From NCBI RefSeq assembly GCF_001411805.1, contig NZ_CP007213.1, forward strand, positions 1,922,001 to 1,986,000: 64,000 nucleotides of DNA, written 5' to 3'. Made by a program: the position numbers and the translations under genes. Numbering within the stretch: the stretch's first letter is position 1; each line of letters opens with the position of its first letter. This document shows, one piece after another, positions 8,228 to 16,906 of the stretch. A model generated the notes under the pieces. It made no database searches. It was not told the DNA's origin and worked only from the letters and a program-made list of their open reading frames with translations. The DNA comes from Burkholderia plantarii. Lineage in GTDB: Bacteria; Pseudomonadota; Gammaproteobacteria; Burkholderiales; Burkholderiaceae.

Positions 8228-9111
8228 GCACGCCTTACCCGCCTCATCCGTCGATTCCCGTCGCGCCGGCCCGCGCCGAGTACGAACTCGCGCTCGAACC
8301 GGCCGATGCCGGCAGCCAGGCCGCGCGCGCCTCGCTGGCCGCGCGCGTGACCGGTTCGAGCGCGTTTCGCCGCGTGCTGATCGCCGTGGTATTGATCGCG
8401 ACCTGGGAGATCGTCGCGCGCGTGGTCGACAACGACCTGCTGGTGCCGACCTTCGTCGCCACGCTGCGCGCGTTCGTGGGCGGCATCGCCAGCGGCGAGC
8501 TGCTGGTCAAGACCGGCATCTCGCTGTCGGTGCTGCTGCGCGGCTACGCGATCGGCGCCGTGCTCGCGTTCGCGCTGACCTCGGTGGCGGTCTCGACGCG
8601 CATCGGCCGCGACCTGCTGTCGATGCTGACCGCGATGTTCAACCCGCTGCCATCGATCGCGCTGCTGCCGATCGCGCTGCTCTGGTTCGGGCTCGGCACC
8701 GGCAGCCTGCTGTTCGTGCTGGTCCACTCGGTGCTGTGGCCGCTCGCGCTGAACATGTACACCGGCTTCCTTGGCGTGCCGGCCACGCTGCGCATGGCGG
8801 GCCGCAACTACGGCCTGCGCGGGCTGCGTTTCGTCTGGCTGATCCTGGTGCCGGCCGCGCTGCCGTCGATCCTGTCGGGGCTGCGGGTGGGCTGGGCCTT
8901 CGCCTGGCGCACGCTGATCGCGGCCGAGCTCGTGTTCGGGGCGAGTGCCGGGCAGGGCGGCCTCGGCTGGTACATCTTCCAGAACCGCAACGAGCTGTAT
9001 ACCGACCGCGTATTCGCGGGCCTCGCCGCCGTGATCGTGATCGGGCTGCTGGTCGAGCACCTCGTGTTCGATACGCTCGAACGCCTGACCGTGCGCCGCT
9101 GGCACGCCTGA
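8224..9111 (+). CDS. ABC transporter permease, SsuC/TauC type
   Basis: 295 residues with about six hydrophobic segments starting near residue 50 (VLIAVVLIATWEIVARV). The EAA-like cytoplasmic loop that docks the ATPase is visible around GRNYGLRGLRFVWLILVPAALP, and the GLRVGWAFAWRTLIAAEL stretch is characteristic of the sulfonate/nitrate/taurine permease family. Starts inside the ATPase stop codon. Together the binding protein, ATPase and this permease make a complete importer; the dioxygenase upstream would process the imported compound in the cytoplasm. Confidence 0.92.
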   Translation: MSTPYPPHPSIPVAPARAEYELALEPADAGSQAARASLAARVTGSSAFRRVLIAVVLIATWEIVARVVDNDLLVPTFVATLRAFVGGIASGELLVKTGISLSVLLRGYAIGAVLAFALTSVAVSTRIGRDLLSMLTAMFNPLPSIALLPIALLWFGLGTGSLLFVLVHSVLWPLALNMYTGFLGVPATLRMAGRNYGLRGLRFVWLILVPAALPSILSGLRVGWAFAWRTLIAAELVFGASAGQGGLGWYIFQNRNELYTDRVFAGLAAVIVIGLLVEHLVFDTLERLTVRRWHA

Positions 9112-9206
9112 GCCACGCGGCGCCGACCCCGCGCCGAGTGTGGACATACGCGCTCGTGCCAGTTGTGATAAATTTTCGCCGCGACGTGCCTCGGTGCGTC
9201 GCGAAC

Positions 9207-9358
9207 GTTCTCAGGGCGGGGCGAAATTCCCCACCGGCGGTAATCGTGCCTCGTGCATGTAGCCCGCGAACAGCTCGCGTCAGGTACACCTGCGCGATGC
9301 CTGCCGACCCGGTGGGATTCCGGGGCCGACGGTCATAGTCCGGATGAGAGAGAGCGGG
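9207..9358 (+). ncRNA. FMN riboswitch (RFN element)
   Basis: Conserved RFN blocks are seen in order: CAGGGCGGGGCGAAATTCCC with CACCGGCGGTAAT (about 9212-9244), CCCGCGA near 9263, then GGTGGGATTCCGG, CCGACGGTCATAGTC and CGGATGAGAGAGAG (about 9311-9355). FMN binding should lower expression of the lumazine synthase gene 70 bases downstream. The expression platform probably includes the perfect 9-bp hairpin at 9365-9385 with a CAA loop; because no T run follows it, control of translation is more likely than termination. Confidence 0.93.
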
Positions 9359-9364
9359 GTTTTT

Positions 9365-9385
9365 CCGCACGCGCAACGCGTGCGG
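9365..9385 (+). promoter_or_regulatory. Hairpin in the riboswitch expression platform
   Basis: CCGCACGCG, loop CAA, CGCGTGCGG: a perfect nine-pair stem between the FMN aptamer and the ribH ribosome site (AGGA near 9418). The T run precedes rather than follows it, so it is not a standard intrinsic terminator. Confidence 0.45.
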
Positions 9386-9429
9386 TGTGGCCCTGTGCGC
9401 CCATTCAACTTGACCACAGGACCTTGTCG

Positions 9430-9954
9430 ATGACTCAGATTTTCCCTTCCTCCCAGGCATTCCCGCGCCGTATCGCGTTCGTCCAGTCGTGCTGGCACAA
9501 GGACATCGTGGACCAGTGCAAGACCGCGTTCGTGGCCGCGCTCGCCAAGGCCGGCATCGCCGATACCGAGATCGATGTCTTCGAGGTGGCGGGCGCGTTC
9601 GAGATTCCGCTGCACGCGAAGCTGCTCGCGAAGACCGGCAAGTACGCCGCGGTGGCCTGCGCGGGCCTGGTGGTGGACGGCGGCATCTACCGGCACGAAT
9701 TCGTCGCGCAGGCGGTGATCTCGGGGCTGATGCAGGTGCAGCTCGAAACCGACACCGTGGTGCTGAGCGCCGTGCTCACGCCGCATCATTTCCATCACGG
9801 CTCGCACGAACACACCACGTTCTTCCACGAGCATTTCGTCGTGAAAGGCACCGAACTCGCGCACGCCTGCGCCGACACGATCGCGAAGGTGGCGAAGCTG
9901 CATGCGCTGGCCGGCGAAGGCGTGGCGGACGCCGCCGTGCGGCAGGCCGCCTGA
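9430..9954 (+). CDS. ribH: 6,7-dimethyl-8-ribityllumazine synthase, type II (RibH2-like)
   Basis: Condenses 5-amino-6-ribitylaminouracil with 3,4-dihydroxybutanone phosphate in riboflavin synthesis. 174 residues. The opening RRIAFVQSCWHKDIVDQ with a Trp at the substrate pocket resembles the RibH2 lumazine synthases known from Brucella and Mesorhizobium rather than the housekeeping icosahedral RibH. The FEVAGAFEIPL and AQAVISGLMQVQLETD segments fit. The C-terminal His-rich loop (TPHHFHHGSHEHTTFFHEHF) is noteworthy and may bind metal. The gene stands alone, directly under an FMN riboswitch, without ribBA or ribE, so it is probably a second, flavin-regulated copy. Confidence 0.92.
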   Translation: MTQIFPSSQAFPRRIAFVQSCWHKDIVDQCKTAFVAALAKAGIADTEIDVFEVAGAFEIPLHAKLLAKTGKYAAVACAGLVVDGGIYRHEFVAQAVISGLMQVQLETDTVVLSAVLTPHHFHHGSHEHTTFFHEHFVVKGTELAHACADTIAKVAKLHALAGEGVADAAVRQAA

Positions 9955-10017
9955 GGGCGGGCCGGGCGCGCCGCGTGTGATCGCGATCGGCTCGCGACGA
10001 AACGGCGAGGATGGGAT

Positions 10018-10076
10018 CGTCGTGAACCGACGTGAACCGACGTGAGACGGCTCGGGCCGGCTCGAATCGGCTCGCG
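10018..10076. repeat. Short imperfect tandem repeats
   Basis: Tandem copies of CGTGAACCGA (two and a half units from about 10021) run into copies of GGCTCG (three, with variants). They lie between ribH and the convergent permease gene and are probably simple-sequence slippage. No hairpin with a T run. Confidence 0.4.
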
Positions 10077-10126
10077 CCCGGCGTGGCGGATGTGGCGCGC
10101 CGGGCCACCACGCCAAGCCGCCCGGT

Positions 10127-11503
10127 TCAGTGCTCGGGATTACGCCGCAGCGGCGCGGTGCGCTGACGCAGCAGGTAGGCCACGCCGAGTGCGGCGAGCC
10201 AGCCGAGCCCCACGTACAGCGCGACGCGCGTATCGTCGAACCAGCCGATCATCACCACCACGAACACCATGAACGCGATCGCGAGCGCCGGTCCCACCGG
10301 CCAGAGCGGCACGCGGAACTTCAGCGCGTCGACCTCGGCGCGGGTGAGGCGCCGGCGCATGGCCACCTGCGAGAGCAGGATCATCAGCCAGACCCAGACG
10401 GTCGCGAAGGTCGCGATCGCGGCCACCGTCTCGAACACGTCCCTCGGCATCAGGTAGTTCAGCACCACGCCCACCAGCAGCGCGGCCGTCATCACCAGCA
10501 CCGTCACGTAGGGCACGCCGTGCCGCGAGGTGGCCGCGAACAGCGGCGAGGCCTGGCCCTGCCGCGCCATCCCGTACATCATGCGGCCCGCGCCGTAGAT
10601 GTCGCTGTTGATCGCCGAGATCGCGGCGCTGATCACCACCAGATTCAGGATCGTCGCGGCCGAGCGCACGCCGAGCGCGGAGAAGATCATCACGAACGGG
10701 CTGCCGCCGGTGCCGATGCCGGTCCACGGGAAGATCGACATCAGCACCACCATCGTCAGCACGTAGAACAGCAGGATGCGCATCGGCACCGTGTTGATCG
10801 CGCGTGGCAGCACGCGTTCGGGATGCTTGGCTTCGCCCGCGCTCATGCCGATCACCTCGATGCCGCCGTAGGCGAAGATCACCACCGCCAGCGACTCGAT
10901 CAGCCCGCCCACGCCGCGGGGCAGGAAGCCGCCGTGCGACCAGAGATTCGACAGCGCCGGCGCCGCGTCATGCTGCGCGCCCAGATGCATGCCGACGATC
11001 AGGATCACGATGCCGCCCGTCACCATCGCACCGATCGCGGCCACCTTGACGATCGAGAGCCAGAACTCGAGCTCGCCGAACACCTTCACGTGGCACAGGT
11101 TCAGCCCGCAGAGGATGATGACGATCGCCAGCACCCAGATCCATTGCGGCACGCCGGGAAACCAGAAGCGCATGTAGATGCCGAACGCCGTCACGTCGGC
11201 GATCGCGACGATCACCATTTCGAGCGTGTAGGTCCAGCCGGTGACGAAGCCCGCGAACGGGCCGAGATTGTCCGTGGCGTACTGGCCGAACGAGCCCGAC
11301 ACGGGCTCGCGCACGGCCATTTCGCCGAGCGAGCGCATCACCATGTAGACGGCCGCGCCGCCGATCAGATAAGCGAGGATCACGGCGGGGCCGGCGAGCC
11401 GGATCGCCGAGGCGGAGCCGTAGAAGAGGCCGGTACCGATTGCCGAGCCGAGAGCGAGAAAACGGATGTGACGCGCGCCGAGGTGGCGCTGCAAGTGCTT
11501 CAT
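10127..11503 (-). CDS. proY: Amino acid permease, ProY-like (APC/AAT family)
   Basis: 458-residue, 12-helix inner-membrane proton/amino acid symporter. Its start, [20 protein letters not shown], and segments such as [36 protein letters not shown] and [20 protein letters not shown] track the E. coli ProY sequence closely; the AIGTGLF motif of helix 1 binds the substrate backbone. The first in-frame ATG would add 28 non-conserved residues; the ATG at 11503 starts right before the conserved cytoplasmic tail. ProY is called proline-specific from homology; histidine or another amino acid is possible. An inverted repeat (CTTCAGG...CCTGAAG, 11534-11558) and the palindrome TGTCTAGACA (11560-11569) lie just upstream. 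Confidence 0.88.
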   Translation of the reverse strand: MKHLQRHLGARHIRFLALGSAIGTGLFYGSASAIRLAGPAVILAYLIGGAAVYMVMRSLGEMAVREPVSGSFGQYATDNLGPFAGFVTGWTYTLEMVIVAIADVTAFGIYMRFWFPGVPQWIWVLAIVIILCGLNLCHVKVFGELEFWLSIVKVAAIGAMVTGGIVILIVGMHLGAQHDAAPALSNLWSHGGFLPRGVGGLIESLAVVIFAYGGIEVIGMSAGEAKHPERVLPRAINTVPMRILLFYVLTMVVLMSIFPWTGIGTGGSPFVMIFSALGVRSAATILNLVVISAAISAINSDIYGAGRMMYGMARQGQASPLFAATSRHGVPYVTVLVMTAALLVGVVLNYLMPRDVFETVAAIATFATVWVWLMILLSQVAMRRRLTRAEVDALKFRVPLWPVGPALAIAFMVFVVVMIGWFDDTRVALYVGLGWLAALGVAYLLRQRTAPLRRNPEH

Positions 11504-11533
11504 CAAGGCTCCGGGATGGGTGTCGTGGGGAGG

Positions 11534-11569
11534 CTTCAGGGGATCGGGGTGCCTGAAGTTGTCTAGACA
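11534..11569 (-). promoter_or_regulatory. Inverted repeats in the leader/promoter of the permease gene
   Basis: CTTCAGG (11534-11540) pairs with CCTGAAG (11552-11558) across 11 bases, and TGTCTAGACA (11560-11569) is a perfect ten-base palindrome. Both lie 31-66 bases upstream of the permease start, where an operator would be expected. No regulator gene is adjacent. Confidence 0.3.
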
Positions 11570-11587
11570 GGCTCGGGCGACGAACAT

Positions 11588-12210
11588 CTTACCAACGGAC
11601 GGGCGCAGGAAAAAGCGTTTTGCGCGCTCAAAATGACGCGCGGCGGCGAACGAAACCCTTGCGCAGGAAGGCTCCGGGGGCAGTACGGCGAAACTGGCCC
11701 ATATCCGGTATCCGGCCGTTGATATGCGGCTCGGAAAGCGTGATTCGGATCAACAAAGCGCGTCCGGATTTGCGCGAATCGGCGCGCGCGGGCGCTCCGG
11801 CGCGGCTGCGTTTCGAATCGATGGTACGTTCCAGCGCGAGAGAGAACACCATCAAACAACGCATCATGAACGTATCGCATCGGGGCCTGGGTGACGTCGT
11901 ATTCGCAGCCGTATCGCCATCTTCTGCGGCGTGGCCGGCAGGTTCCGCGCCCACGCCTGTTCCACCCTCGACACGCCGAATCCGCACGGTAGTCCGCACC
12001 GCTGCGAGGCGCGCGCGCCGTTTGCCCGGCCGTGCCGACGTCGCTTCCGACTGACGCCGGCCCGACGCGAGCCGCGCGGCACCGGCCCGACATTCGCTCC
12101 CGACCGATTTCCGTACCCGGCCATGTCCTGCCGCGGCCAGTGCCGCGCGGGCCGCGAGCCGGGATGCACGCCGGCCCTCCCAGACTCATTCATCCGATAA
12201 GGAATCCTCC
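11588..12210. other. Intergenic region, no gene seen
   Basis: About 620 bases between the permease and the lipoprotein cassette. Open frames on both strands (for example 11628-11999 and 11864-12220 on the minus strand) are Arg/Pro/Ala-rich, lack ribosome sites and look like shadows of G+C-rich DNA. Promoters for the divergent genes must lie here but I cannot point to one. Confidence 0.45.
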
Positions 12211-12897
12211 ATGAATTCATCGTTTCGATGCCGCGCCGTGCCGGCGCTGATCGCGGCCGTGCTGGCGCTCGGCCTGGGCGGCTGCGCGACGCAAGCCTCG
12301 CGCACGCAGCCGGTCGAGCTGGTGCCGAGTGCCCAGGTGCCGTTCAATGGCACGCCGGTGCCGATCGCGGTCGGCAAGTTCGACAATCGCTCCAGCTATC
12401 TACGCGGCGTGTTCTCGGACGGCATCGATCGCCTGGGCGGCCAGGCCAAGACGATTCTGATCACGCGCCTGCAGCAGAGCCGCCGCTTCGACGTGCTCGA
12501 GCGCGACAACCTCGCCGAGATCCGCCAGGAGGCCGGTTTCCTGAAGCGGCCGCTGACCGTGCAGGGCGCGCATTTCCTGCTGACCGGCGACGTCACCGAG
12601 TTCGGCCGCAAGGAGGTGGGCGACCACGAGCTGTTCGGCATCCTCGGCCGCGGCAAGCAGCAGGTCGCCTATGCCAAGGTGAACCTGAACGTGATCGATA
12701 CGGCCACCTCGAAGGTGGTGCTGTCGAGCCAGGGCGCCGGCGAATTCAGCCTGTCGAACCGCGAGGTGATCGGCTTTGGCGGCACCGCGAGCTACGACTC
12801 GACGCTCAACGGCAAGGTGCTCGATCTGGCGATCCAGCAGGCCGTCGATCACCTCGTCGCGCAGGTCGACGCCGGTGCGCTGCACGCCGCGAAATAA
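12211..12897 (+). CDS. CsgG/HfaB-family lipoprotein
   Basis: 228 residues. A type II signal peptide ends in the lipobox LGGC (Cys at about residue 22). The body has the CsgG-type fold markers: PIAVGKFDNRSSYLRGVF, ITRLQQSRRFDVLERDNL and an FLLTGDVTEFGRKEV strand. In E. coli CsgG is the nonameric curli secretion pore of the outer membrane, but no curli subunits are here. It is followed by DUF4810 and DUF799 lipoproteins, a widespread three-gene cassette (as in Neisseria GNA1162 loci) whose job is unknown; a periplasmic complex is plausible. Confidence 0.85.
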   Translation: MNSSFRCRAVPALIAAVLALGLGGCATQASRTQPVELVPSAQVPFNGTPVPIAVGKFDNRSSYLRGVFSDGIDRLGGQAKTILITRLQQSRRFDVLERDNLAEIRQEAGFLKRPLTVQGAHFLLTGDVTEFGRKEVGDHELFGILGRGKQQVAYAKVNLNVIDTATSKVVLSSQGAGEFSLSNREVIGFGGTASYDSTLNGKVLDLAIQQAVDHLVAQVDAGALHAAK

Positions 12898-13042
12898 GGC
12901 GCATCGCCCCGACGAGCGGCGATGCGGGTCGTCGGTTCAATCACGACCCGCATCCCAACCCGAATCCCAACCCGAATCGCGCGGCGGCCGGCGTCATCCA
13001 TCACCGGCCGGGCACCGCGCGATTCCAACCCACACCACCGAC

Positions 13043-13537
13043 ATGACACTCACCATCGCCTTGCGGCGTGCCGCGCTGCCGCTCGTCGGCGCGAGCGTGC
13101 TGCTGGCCGGTTGCGCCGCTCCGCAGCCGCCGTCGCTCTACGAATGGAACGGCTATCAGCACGAGGTCTACGACTATCTGAAGGGCGAGAAGGCGCCGCA
13201 GGAGCAGATCGACGCGCTCGAGAAGGCGCTGCAGAAGATCCGCGCGGACGGCAAGCGTCCGCCGCCCGGCTTCCAGGCGCAGCTCGGCGTGCTCTATGCG
13301 GGCGCCGGCAACGACGAGCAGGCGATGCAGGCCTTCGAGGCCGAGAAGGAATCGTTTCCCGAGTCCGCGCCGTACATGGATTTCCTCATGAAGAAACCTG
13401 GCAGGACCACGCCGCTCGCCCTCCCGCCTGCCGGCGGCGACGACACCGCGACCGCGGCTCCGGCCGCTCCCGCGAGCGCCGCCCCGCCCGCCGCCGCGAC
13501 CACGGCTGCGCCCACCGCCGCGATCACCCAACCCTGA
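13043..13537 (+). CDS. DUF4810 lipoprotein
   Basis: 164 residues with a lipobox (LLAGC, Cys at about residue 23) and the conserved PPSLYEWNGYQHEVYDYLKG opening of DUF4810. The middle resembles a small helical-repeat (GVLYAGAGNDEQAMQAFEAEKESFPES). The last 45 residues are a low-complexity Ala/Pro/Thr tail, likely a flexible linker. It sits 145 bases behind the CsgG-type gene and 13 bases before the DUF799 gene. An outer-membrane lipoprotein partner of the other two products is likely; the function is not known. Confidence 0.85.
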   Translation: MTLTIALRRAALPLVGASVLLAGCAAPQPPSLYEWNGYQHEVYDYLKGEKAPQEQIDALEKALQKIRADGKRPPPGFQAQLGVLYAGAGNDEQAMQAFEAEKESFPESAPYMDFLMKKPGRTTPLALPPAGGDDTATAAPAAPASAAPPAAATTAAPTAAITQP

Positions 13538-13550
13538 CGGGAGACCTGCC

Positions 13551-14234
13551 ATGCTGAAACGCGTATCGACCCGGCTGCTGGCCGGCGCCGCCGTGCTGAC
13601 CCTGCTTGCCGCCTGCGCCGGCCCGCGGCAGCACCTCGACTACACGGCATTCCGGCACAGCCGGCCGCGCTCGATCGTGGTGCTGCCGCCCATCAACGAC
13701 ACCAGCGACGTAAAGGCGACCTACGGGGTGCTGTCGCGCGTGACGCTGCCGCTCGCCGAATCCGGCTACTACGTGGTGCCGGTCGGCCCGATGGAGCGGA
13801 CCTTCAAGTACAACGGCCTGTACACGCCCAACGACATCGCCGAAGTCTCGCCCGCGAAGCTGCGCCGGATCTTCGGCGCCGACGCGGCGCTCTACATGAA
13901 GGTGTCCGAGTACGGCACCTCGTACCGCGTGATCGACAGCGTGACCAAGGTGGCCATCACCGCCAGGCTGGTCGACCTGAAAACGGGCGACGTGCTCTGG
14001 CAGGGCAAGGCCGACGCGAGCGATGCCGACCTGGGCGGCCACGGCGGGGTGAGCGGCAGCGGCACGATCGGCCTGTTCGTGATGCTGGCGCAGGCCGCCG
14101 TCAAGCAGATCGCGAAGACCGTGACCGACGAGAGCGTGGACGTGGCCGGCGTGGCCGATGGCCGGCTGCTGCGGGCCGGTCAACCGGACGGCTTGCTGTA
14201 TGGGCCGTATTCGAAGCTGTTCGGCACCGATTGA
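13551..14234 (+). CDS. DUF799 (GNA1162-type) lipoprotein
   Basis: 227 residues, lipobox LLAAC at about residue 21. Contains the DUF799 hallmarks RPRSIVVLPPINDTSDVKAT, SGYYVVPVGPMERTFKYNG, NDIAEVSPAKLRRIFGADA and YGTSYRVIDS. The NMB1124/1162-like Neisseria homologue adopts a TolB/CsgG-like alpha-beta fold and was studied as a surface antigen. It forms a cassette with the CsgG-type and DUF4810 genes upstream. The C-terminal end (LLYGPYSKLFGTD) is also conserved in the family. No specific substrate or partner outside the cassette can be read. Confidence 0.87.
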   Translation: MLKRVSTRLLAGAAVLTLLAACAGPRQHLDYTAFRHSRPRSIVVLPPINDTSDVKATYGVLSRVTLPLAESGYYVVPVGPMERTFKYNGLYTPNDIAEVSPAKLRRIFGADAALYMKVSEYGTSYRVIDSVTKVAITARLVDLKTGDVLWQGKADASDADLGGHGGVSGSGTIGLFVMLAQAAVKQIAKTVTDESVDVAGVADGRLLRAGQPDGLLYGPYSKLFGTD

Positions 14235-14415
14235 GCCGAACGGCGAGCGGCGGCGAGCCCGACGCGGCGCGGGCGGCCACGCGGCGGCCGCCGCCGGGTC
14301 TCGCCGTTTTTCCGCCAGGTCCCGAGCCTCCGGCTCGCATCCGCTTGGAGTGGGCCGCCGCGGCGGCCTGCTTCCCGTTTACCGATCCGCCTTTTTTCCG
14401 TGATCTCCATCGTCG

Positions 14416-14449
14416 TTGCGGTTGAGAATCGTTCGCAATGACGTATCAT
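14416..14449 (+). promoter_or_regulatory. Promoter overlapped by a Fur-box-like sequence
   Basis: TTGAGA (14422-14427), a 16-base spacer and TATCAT (14444-14449) form a promoter. The same DNA reads as a degenerate Fur site around 14422-14440: on the complementary strand it is CATTGCGAACGATTCTCAA, close to proteobacterial GCGAATGATTCTC-type sites (about 10 of 19 bases match the classical GATAAT-based consensus). Fur bound there would cover the promoter and repress the DUF3649-PepSY-DUF3325 operon in iron-replete cells. Confidence 0.5.
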
Positions 14450-14628
14450 CGCGACTTCGCGTGAGCGATAGGGGAACGACAACGCGGCGATTCCGCCGAG
14501 GATTGCGCCCGGGGCGCGCCGGCATCGGCCGGCGCCGTCCGATCCTCCCGACCCGCATTCGATTTCGATGGAGAAAGTGCAGTGACCGCCCGTTTCACCC
14601 TACACGCCGCGCGCGCGGCGCTTGCGGC

Positions 14629-14928
14629 ATGAGCGCCGTGTCGGACCGCTGGCGGCGCCTCGGGCCGCTGCTGTCGCGGATCGTCTGCGCGATCGCCGGC
14701 GGCTATGCGCTCGGCGCGCTCGCCAGCGTGGGCGCGATCGCGCTGCCGATCGACCGCTCGCAGGCCGTGCTCACTGGCATGCTGGTCAGCTTCCTGTTCT
14801 ACACGGGCGCGGTGATCTGGGTGTTCCTCGCGCGCACCGCGTGGCGTGCCTGGGCCGGCCTGATCGCGGCCGCCGTGCCGCTGCTGGCCGCCGCCGGGCT
14901 GGTCTGGAGCGGGGTGATCGCACGATGA
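14629..14928 (+). CDS. DUF3649 small membrane protein (iron-uptake cassette)
   Basis: 99 residues with three hydrophobic segments (IVCAIAGGYALGALASVGAIAL, LTGMLVSFLFYTGAVIWVFLA, AGLIAAAVPLLAAAGLVW). Matches the DUF3649 type that sits next to ferric-siderophore receptors and PepSY proteins in proteobacteria. The ATG at 14629 begins just before the conserved part; no strong ribosome site is visible. Its stop overlaps the next start (ATGA). Probably part of an inner-membrane unit for iron release or reduction; the precise reaction is not established. Confidence 0.8.
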   Translation: MSAVSDRWRRLGPLLSRIVCAIAGGYALGALASVGAIALPIDRSQAVLTGMLVSFLFYTGAVIWVFLARTAWRAWAGLIAAAVPLLAAAGLVWSGVIAR

Positions 14929-16550
14929 GCACCGTCACCGCTCCGAAGCCGCGCGGCGTGCGCCAGAGCATGGCCGACCTGCATACCTGGGCCGGTCTGC
15001 TGTGCGGCTGGCTGCTCTACGCGATGTTCCTGACCGGCACCGTCAGCTACTTCAAGGACGAAATCTCGCAGTGGATGCGGCCCGAGCTGGCGCATCGGCA
15101 GCAGGCGCCGGACCCCGCGCGCGTCGCGCAGCGCGTGACCGACCGGCTCGGCACGCTGGCCGCCGACAGTTCGCAATGGGGCATCACGCTGCCCACCGCG
15201 CGCAGCAACGTGGCGAGCGCGTTCTGGCGCCTGCCGCCGGGCTCGCCGCCCGGACGCTTCTTCGGCGAGGCCACGTTCGATCCCGCCAGCGGCAACGTCA
15301 CCAGGGCGCGCGACACGCTCGGCGGCGAATTCTTCTACCGCTTCCATTTCCAGTTCTATTACCTGTCGCCGCTCTGGGGCCGCTGGATCGCCGGCTTCTG
15401 CGCCATGTTCATGCTGGTGGCGATCGTGAGCGGCGTGATCACGCACAAGAAGATCTTCGTCGACTTCTTCACGTTCCGCTGGGGCAAGGGCCAGCGCTCG
15501 TGGCTGGACGCGCACAACGCGCTGTCGGTGTTCGGGCTGCCGTTCCACCTGATGATCACCTACACCGGCCTCGTCACGCTGATGACGATGTACATGCCGT
15601 GGGGCCAGCACGCGGCCGTGAAGACGCCGGAGCAGCAGGCCGCGCTGACCTCGCAGATCAGCGCCTACATCCAGCCCGGCAAGGCGGACGGCAAGCCGGC
15701 CGTGCTCGCGCCGGTCGATGCGATGGTGCGCGCGGCGCAGGCGCGCTGGGGCGAGCAGGGCGTCGGGATGGTGACGATCACGAACCCCGGCGACAGCGCG
15801 GCGCGCGTGGCGGTGGCGCGCGGCGAAGGCGGGCGCGTGTCGCAGAGCCCGCAGTACCTGCTGTTCGACGGCGTGAGCGGCAAGCTGCTCGAGACGCACG
15901 ACGCGGTGGGCGCCGCGGCCGAGACGCGCGGCGTGCTCTACGCGCTGCACCTCGGGCGCTTCAGCGACCTGCAACTGCGCTGGCTCTATTTCATCGTCAG
16001 CCTGGGCGGTACCGCGATGGTCGGCACCGGGCTCGTGATGTGGACCGTCAAGCGCCGCCAGCAGCTGGCCGATCCGCAGCGCCCGCACTTCGGCTTCCGG
16101 CTGGTGGAGCGGCTCAACATCGCCAGCATCGCCGGGCTGTCGATCGCGATGACGAGCTATCTGTGGGCCAACCGGCTGCTGCCGGACGCGCTCGCGCAGC
16201 GTTCGAACGCCGAGATCAACGTGTTCTTCGCGGTGTGGGGCGCGACGCTGCTGTTCGCGATCGCGCGCCCGCCGCGGCGTGCCTGGATCGAGCTGCTGTG
16301 GATCGCGGCGGGCTTGCTGGCGCTGCTGCCGGTGCTCAACGCGCTGACCACCGACCGGCCGCTATGGCGCAGCGTGGCCGACGGCGACTGGGTGTATGCG
16401 GGCTTCGATCTGATGATGTGGGCGTTCGCGGCGCTGCACGCGCTGCTGGCGGTCCGCACCAGCCGCCACCGGGCGCGGCCGCGCCCGGCGGGCAAGGCCA
16501 CCGGCGCGGCACGCGCGTCGGTGGCGATGCATAGCGAGGAGCGGTTCTGA
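14925..16550 (+). CDS. PepSY-associated TM protein (PiuB-like, siderophore reductase family)
   Basis: 541 residues. Begins with the typical RQSMADLHTWAGLLCGWLL helix containing a His, and continues with further histidine-bearing helices (AHNALSVFGLPFHLMITYTG; VLYALHLGRFSDLQLRWLYF), which in this family are proposed haem ligands. PepSY domains occupy the periplasmic parts. Family members such as FoxB, FsrB and PiuB reduce Fe(III)-siderophores or move electrons across the inner membrane. Four to five additional TM segments follow near the C-terminus. It overlaps both neighbours by one to four bases, so the three genes are translationally coupled. No TonB receptor gene accompanies them, which is unusual. 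Confidence 0.88.
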   Translation: MSTVTAPKPRGVRQSMADLHTWAGLLCGWLLYAMFLTGTVSYFKDEISQWMRPELAHRQQAPDPARVAQRVTDRLGTLAADSSQWGITLPTARSNVASAFWRLPPGSPPGRFFGEATFDPASGNVTRARDTLGGEFFYRFHFQFYYLSPLWGRWIAGFCAMFMLVAIVSGVITHKKIFVDFFTFRWGKGQRSWLDAHNALSVFGLPFHLMITYTGLVTLMTMYMPWGQHAAVKTPEQQAALTSQISAYIQPGKADGKPAVLAPVDAMVRAAQARWGEQGVGMVTITNPGDSAARVAVARGEGGRVSQSPQYLLFDGVSGKLLETHDAVGAAAETRGVLYALHLGRFSDLQLRWLYFIVSLGGTAMVGTGLVMWTVKRRQQLADPQRPHFGFRLVERLNIASIAGLSIAMTSYLWANRLLPDALAQRSNAEINVFFAVWGATLLFAIARPPRRAWIELLWIAAGLLALLPVLNALTTDRPLWRSVADGDWVYAGFDLMMWAFAALHALLAVRTSRHRARPRPAGKATGAARASVAMHSEERF

Positions 16551-16831
16551 TGGGGGTCGTGATGCTGATGGTGTGCGTGGCCGCGTTCGCGTGCCTCGCG
16601 CTGTCGATGGAGCGGCATCAGCAGACCGTGTTCCGGCGGGCGCTGGCCGCCGCGCCCGCGCGGGTGCTGCGCGTGGCGGGCTGGGGCGGCTTGCTGGCGG
16701 CATTGTGGCTGGTCGTGGCCGCGCGCGGCTGGGCGCTCGGGCTCGTCACCTACGGCGGCATGACGAGCCTCGCGGCCGGGATCGTGATCGGTGCGCTGAT
16801 CGTGCGCGAGCGGCGTGCTTCGATGCGCTGA
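16550..16831 (+). CDS. DUF3325 small membrane protein
   Basis: 93 residues, three hydrophobic segments (MLMVCVAAFACLALSM, VAGWGGLLAALWLVVAARG, LVTYGGMTSLAAGIVIGAL) with the ALSMERHQQTVF loop that marks DUF3325. Starts at the last base of the PepSY gene stop codon. Third member of the iron-uptake membrane cassette; always found with DUF3649 and PepSY proteins but without an assigned biochemical role. Confidence 0.83.
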   Translation: MGVVMLMVCVAAFACLALSMERHQQTVFRRALAAAPARVLRVAGWGGLLAALWLVVAARGWALGLVTYGGMTSLAAGIVIGALIVRERRASMR

Positions 16832-16906
16832 ATGCCGGCGATGGCGCGATGACCTCACGGCGAGGCGCGGCTCGACAGCCCGTCCGCCGCGCCTTTCGCG
16901 GTTCGG

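Noticed and set aside
11628..12220. Several open frames between the permease and lipoprotein cassette
   Set aside because: Overlapping on both strands, Arg/Pro-rich, without ribosome sites or recognisable motifs.
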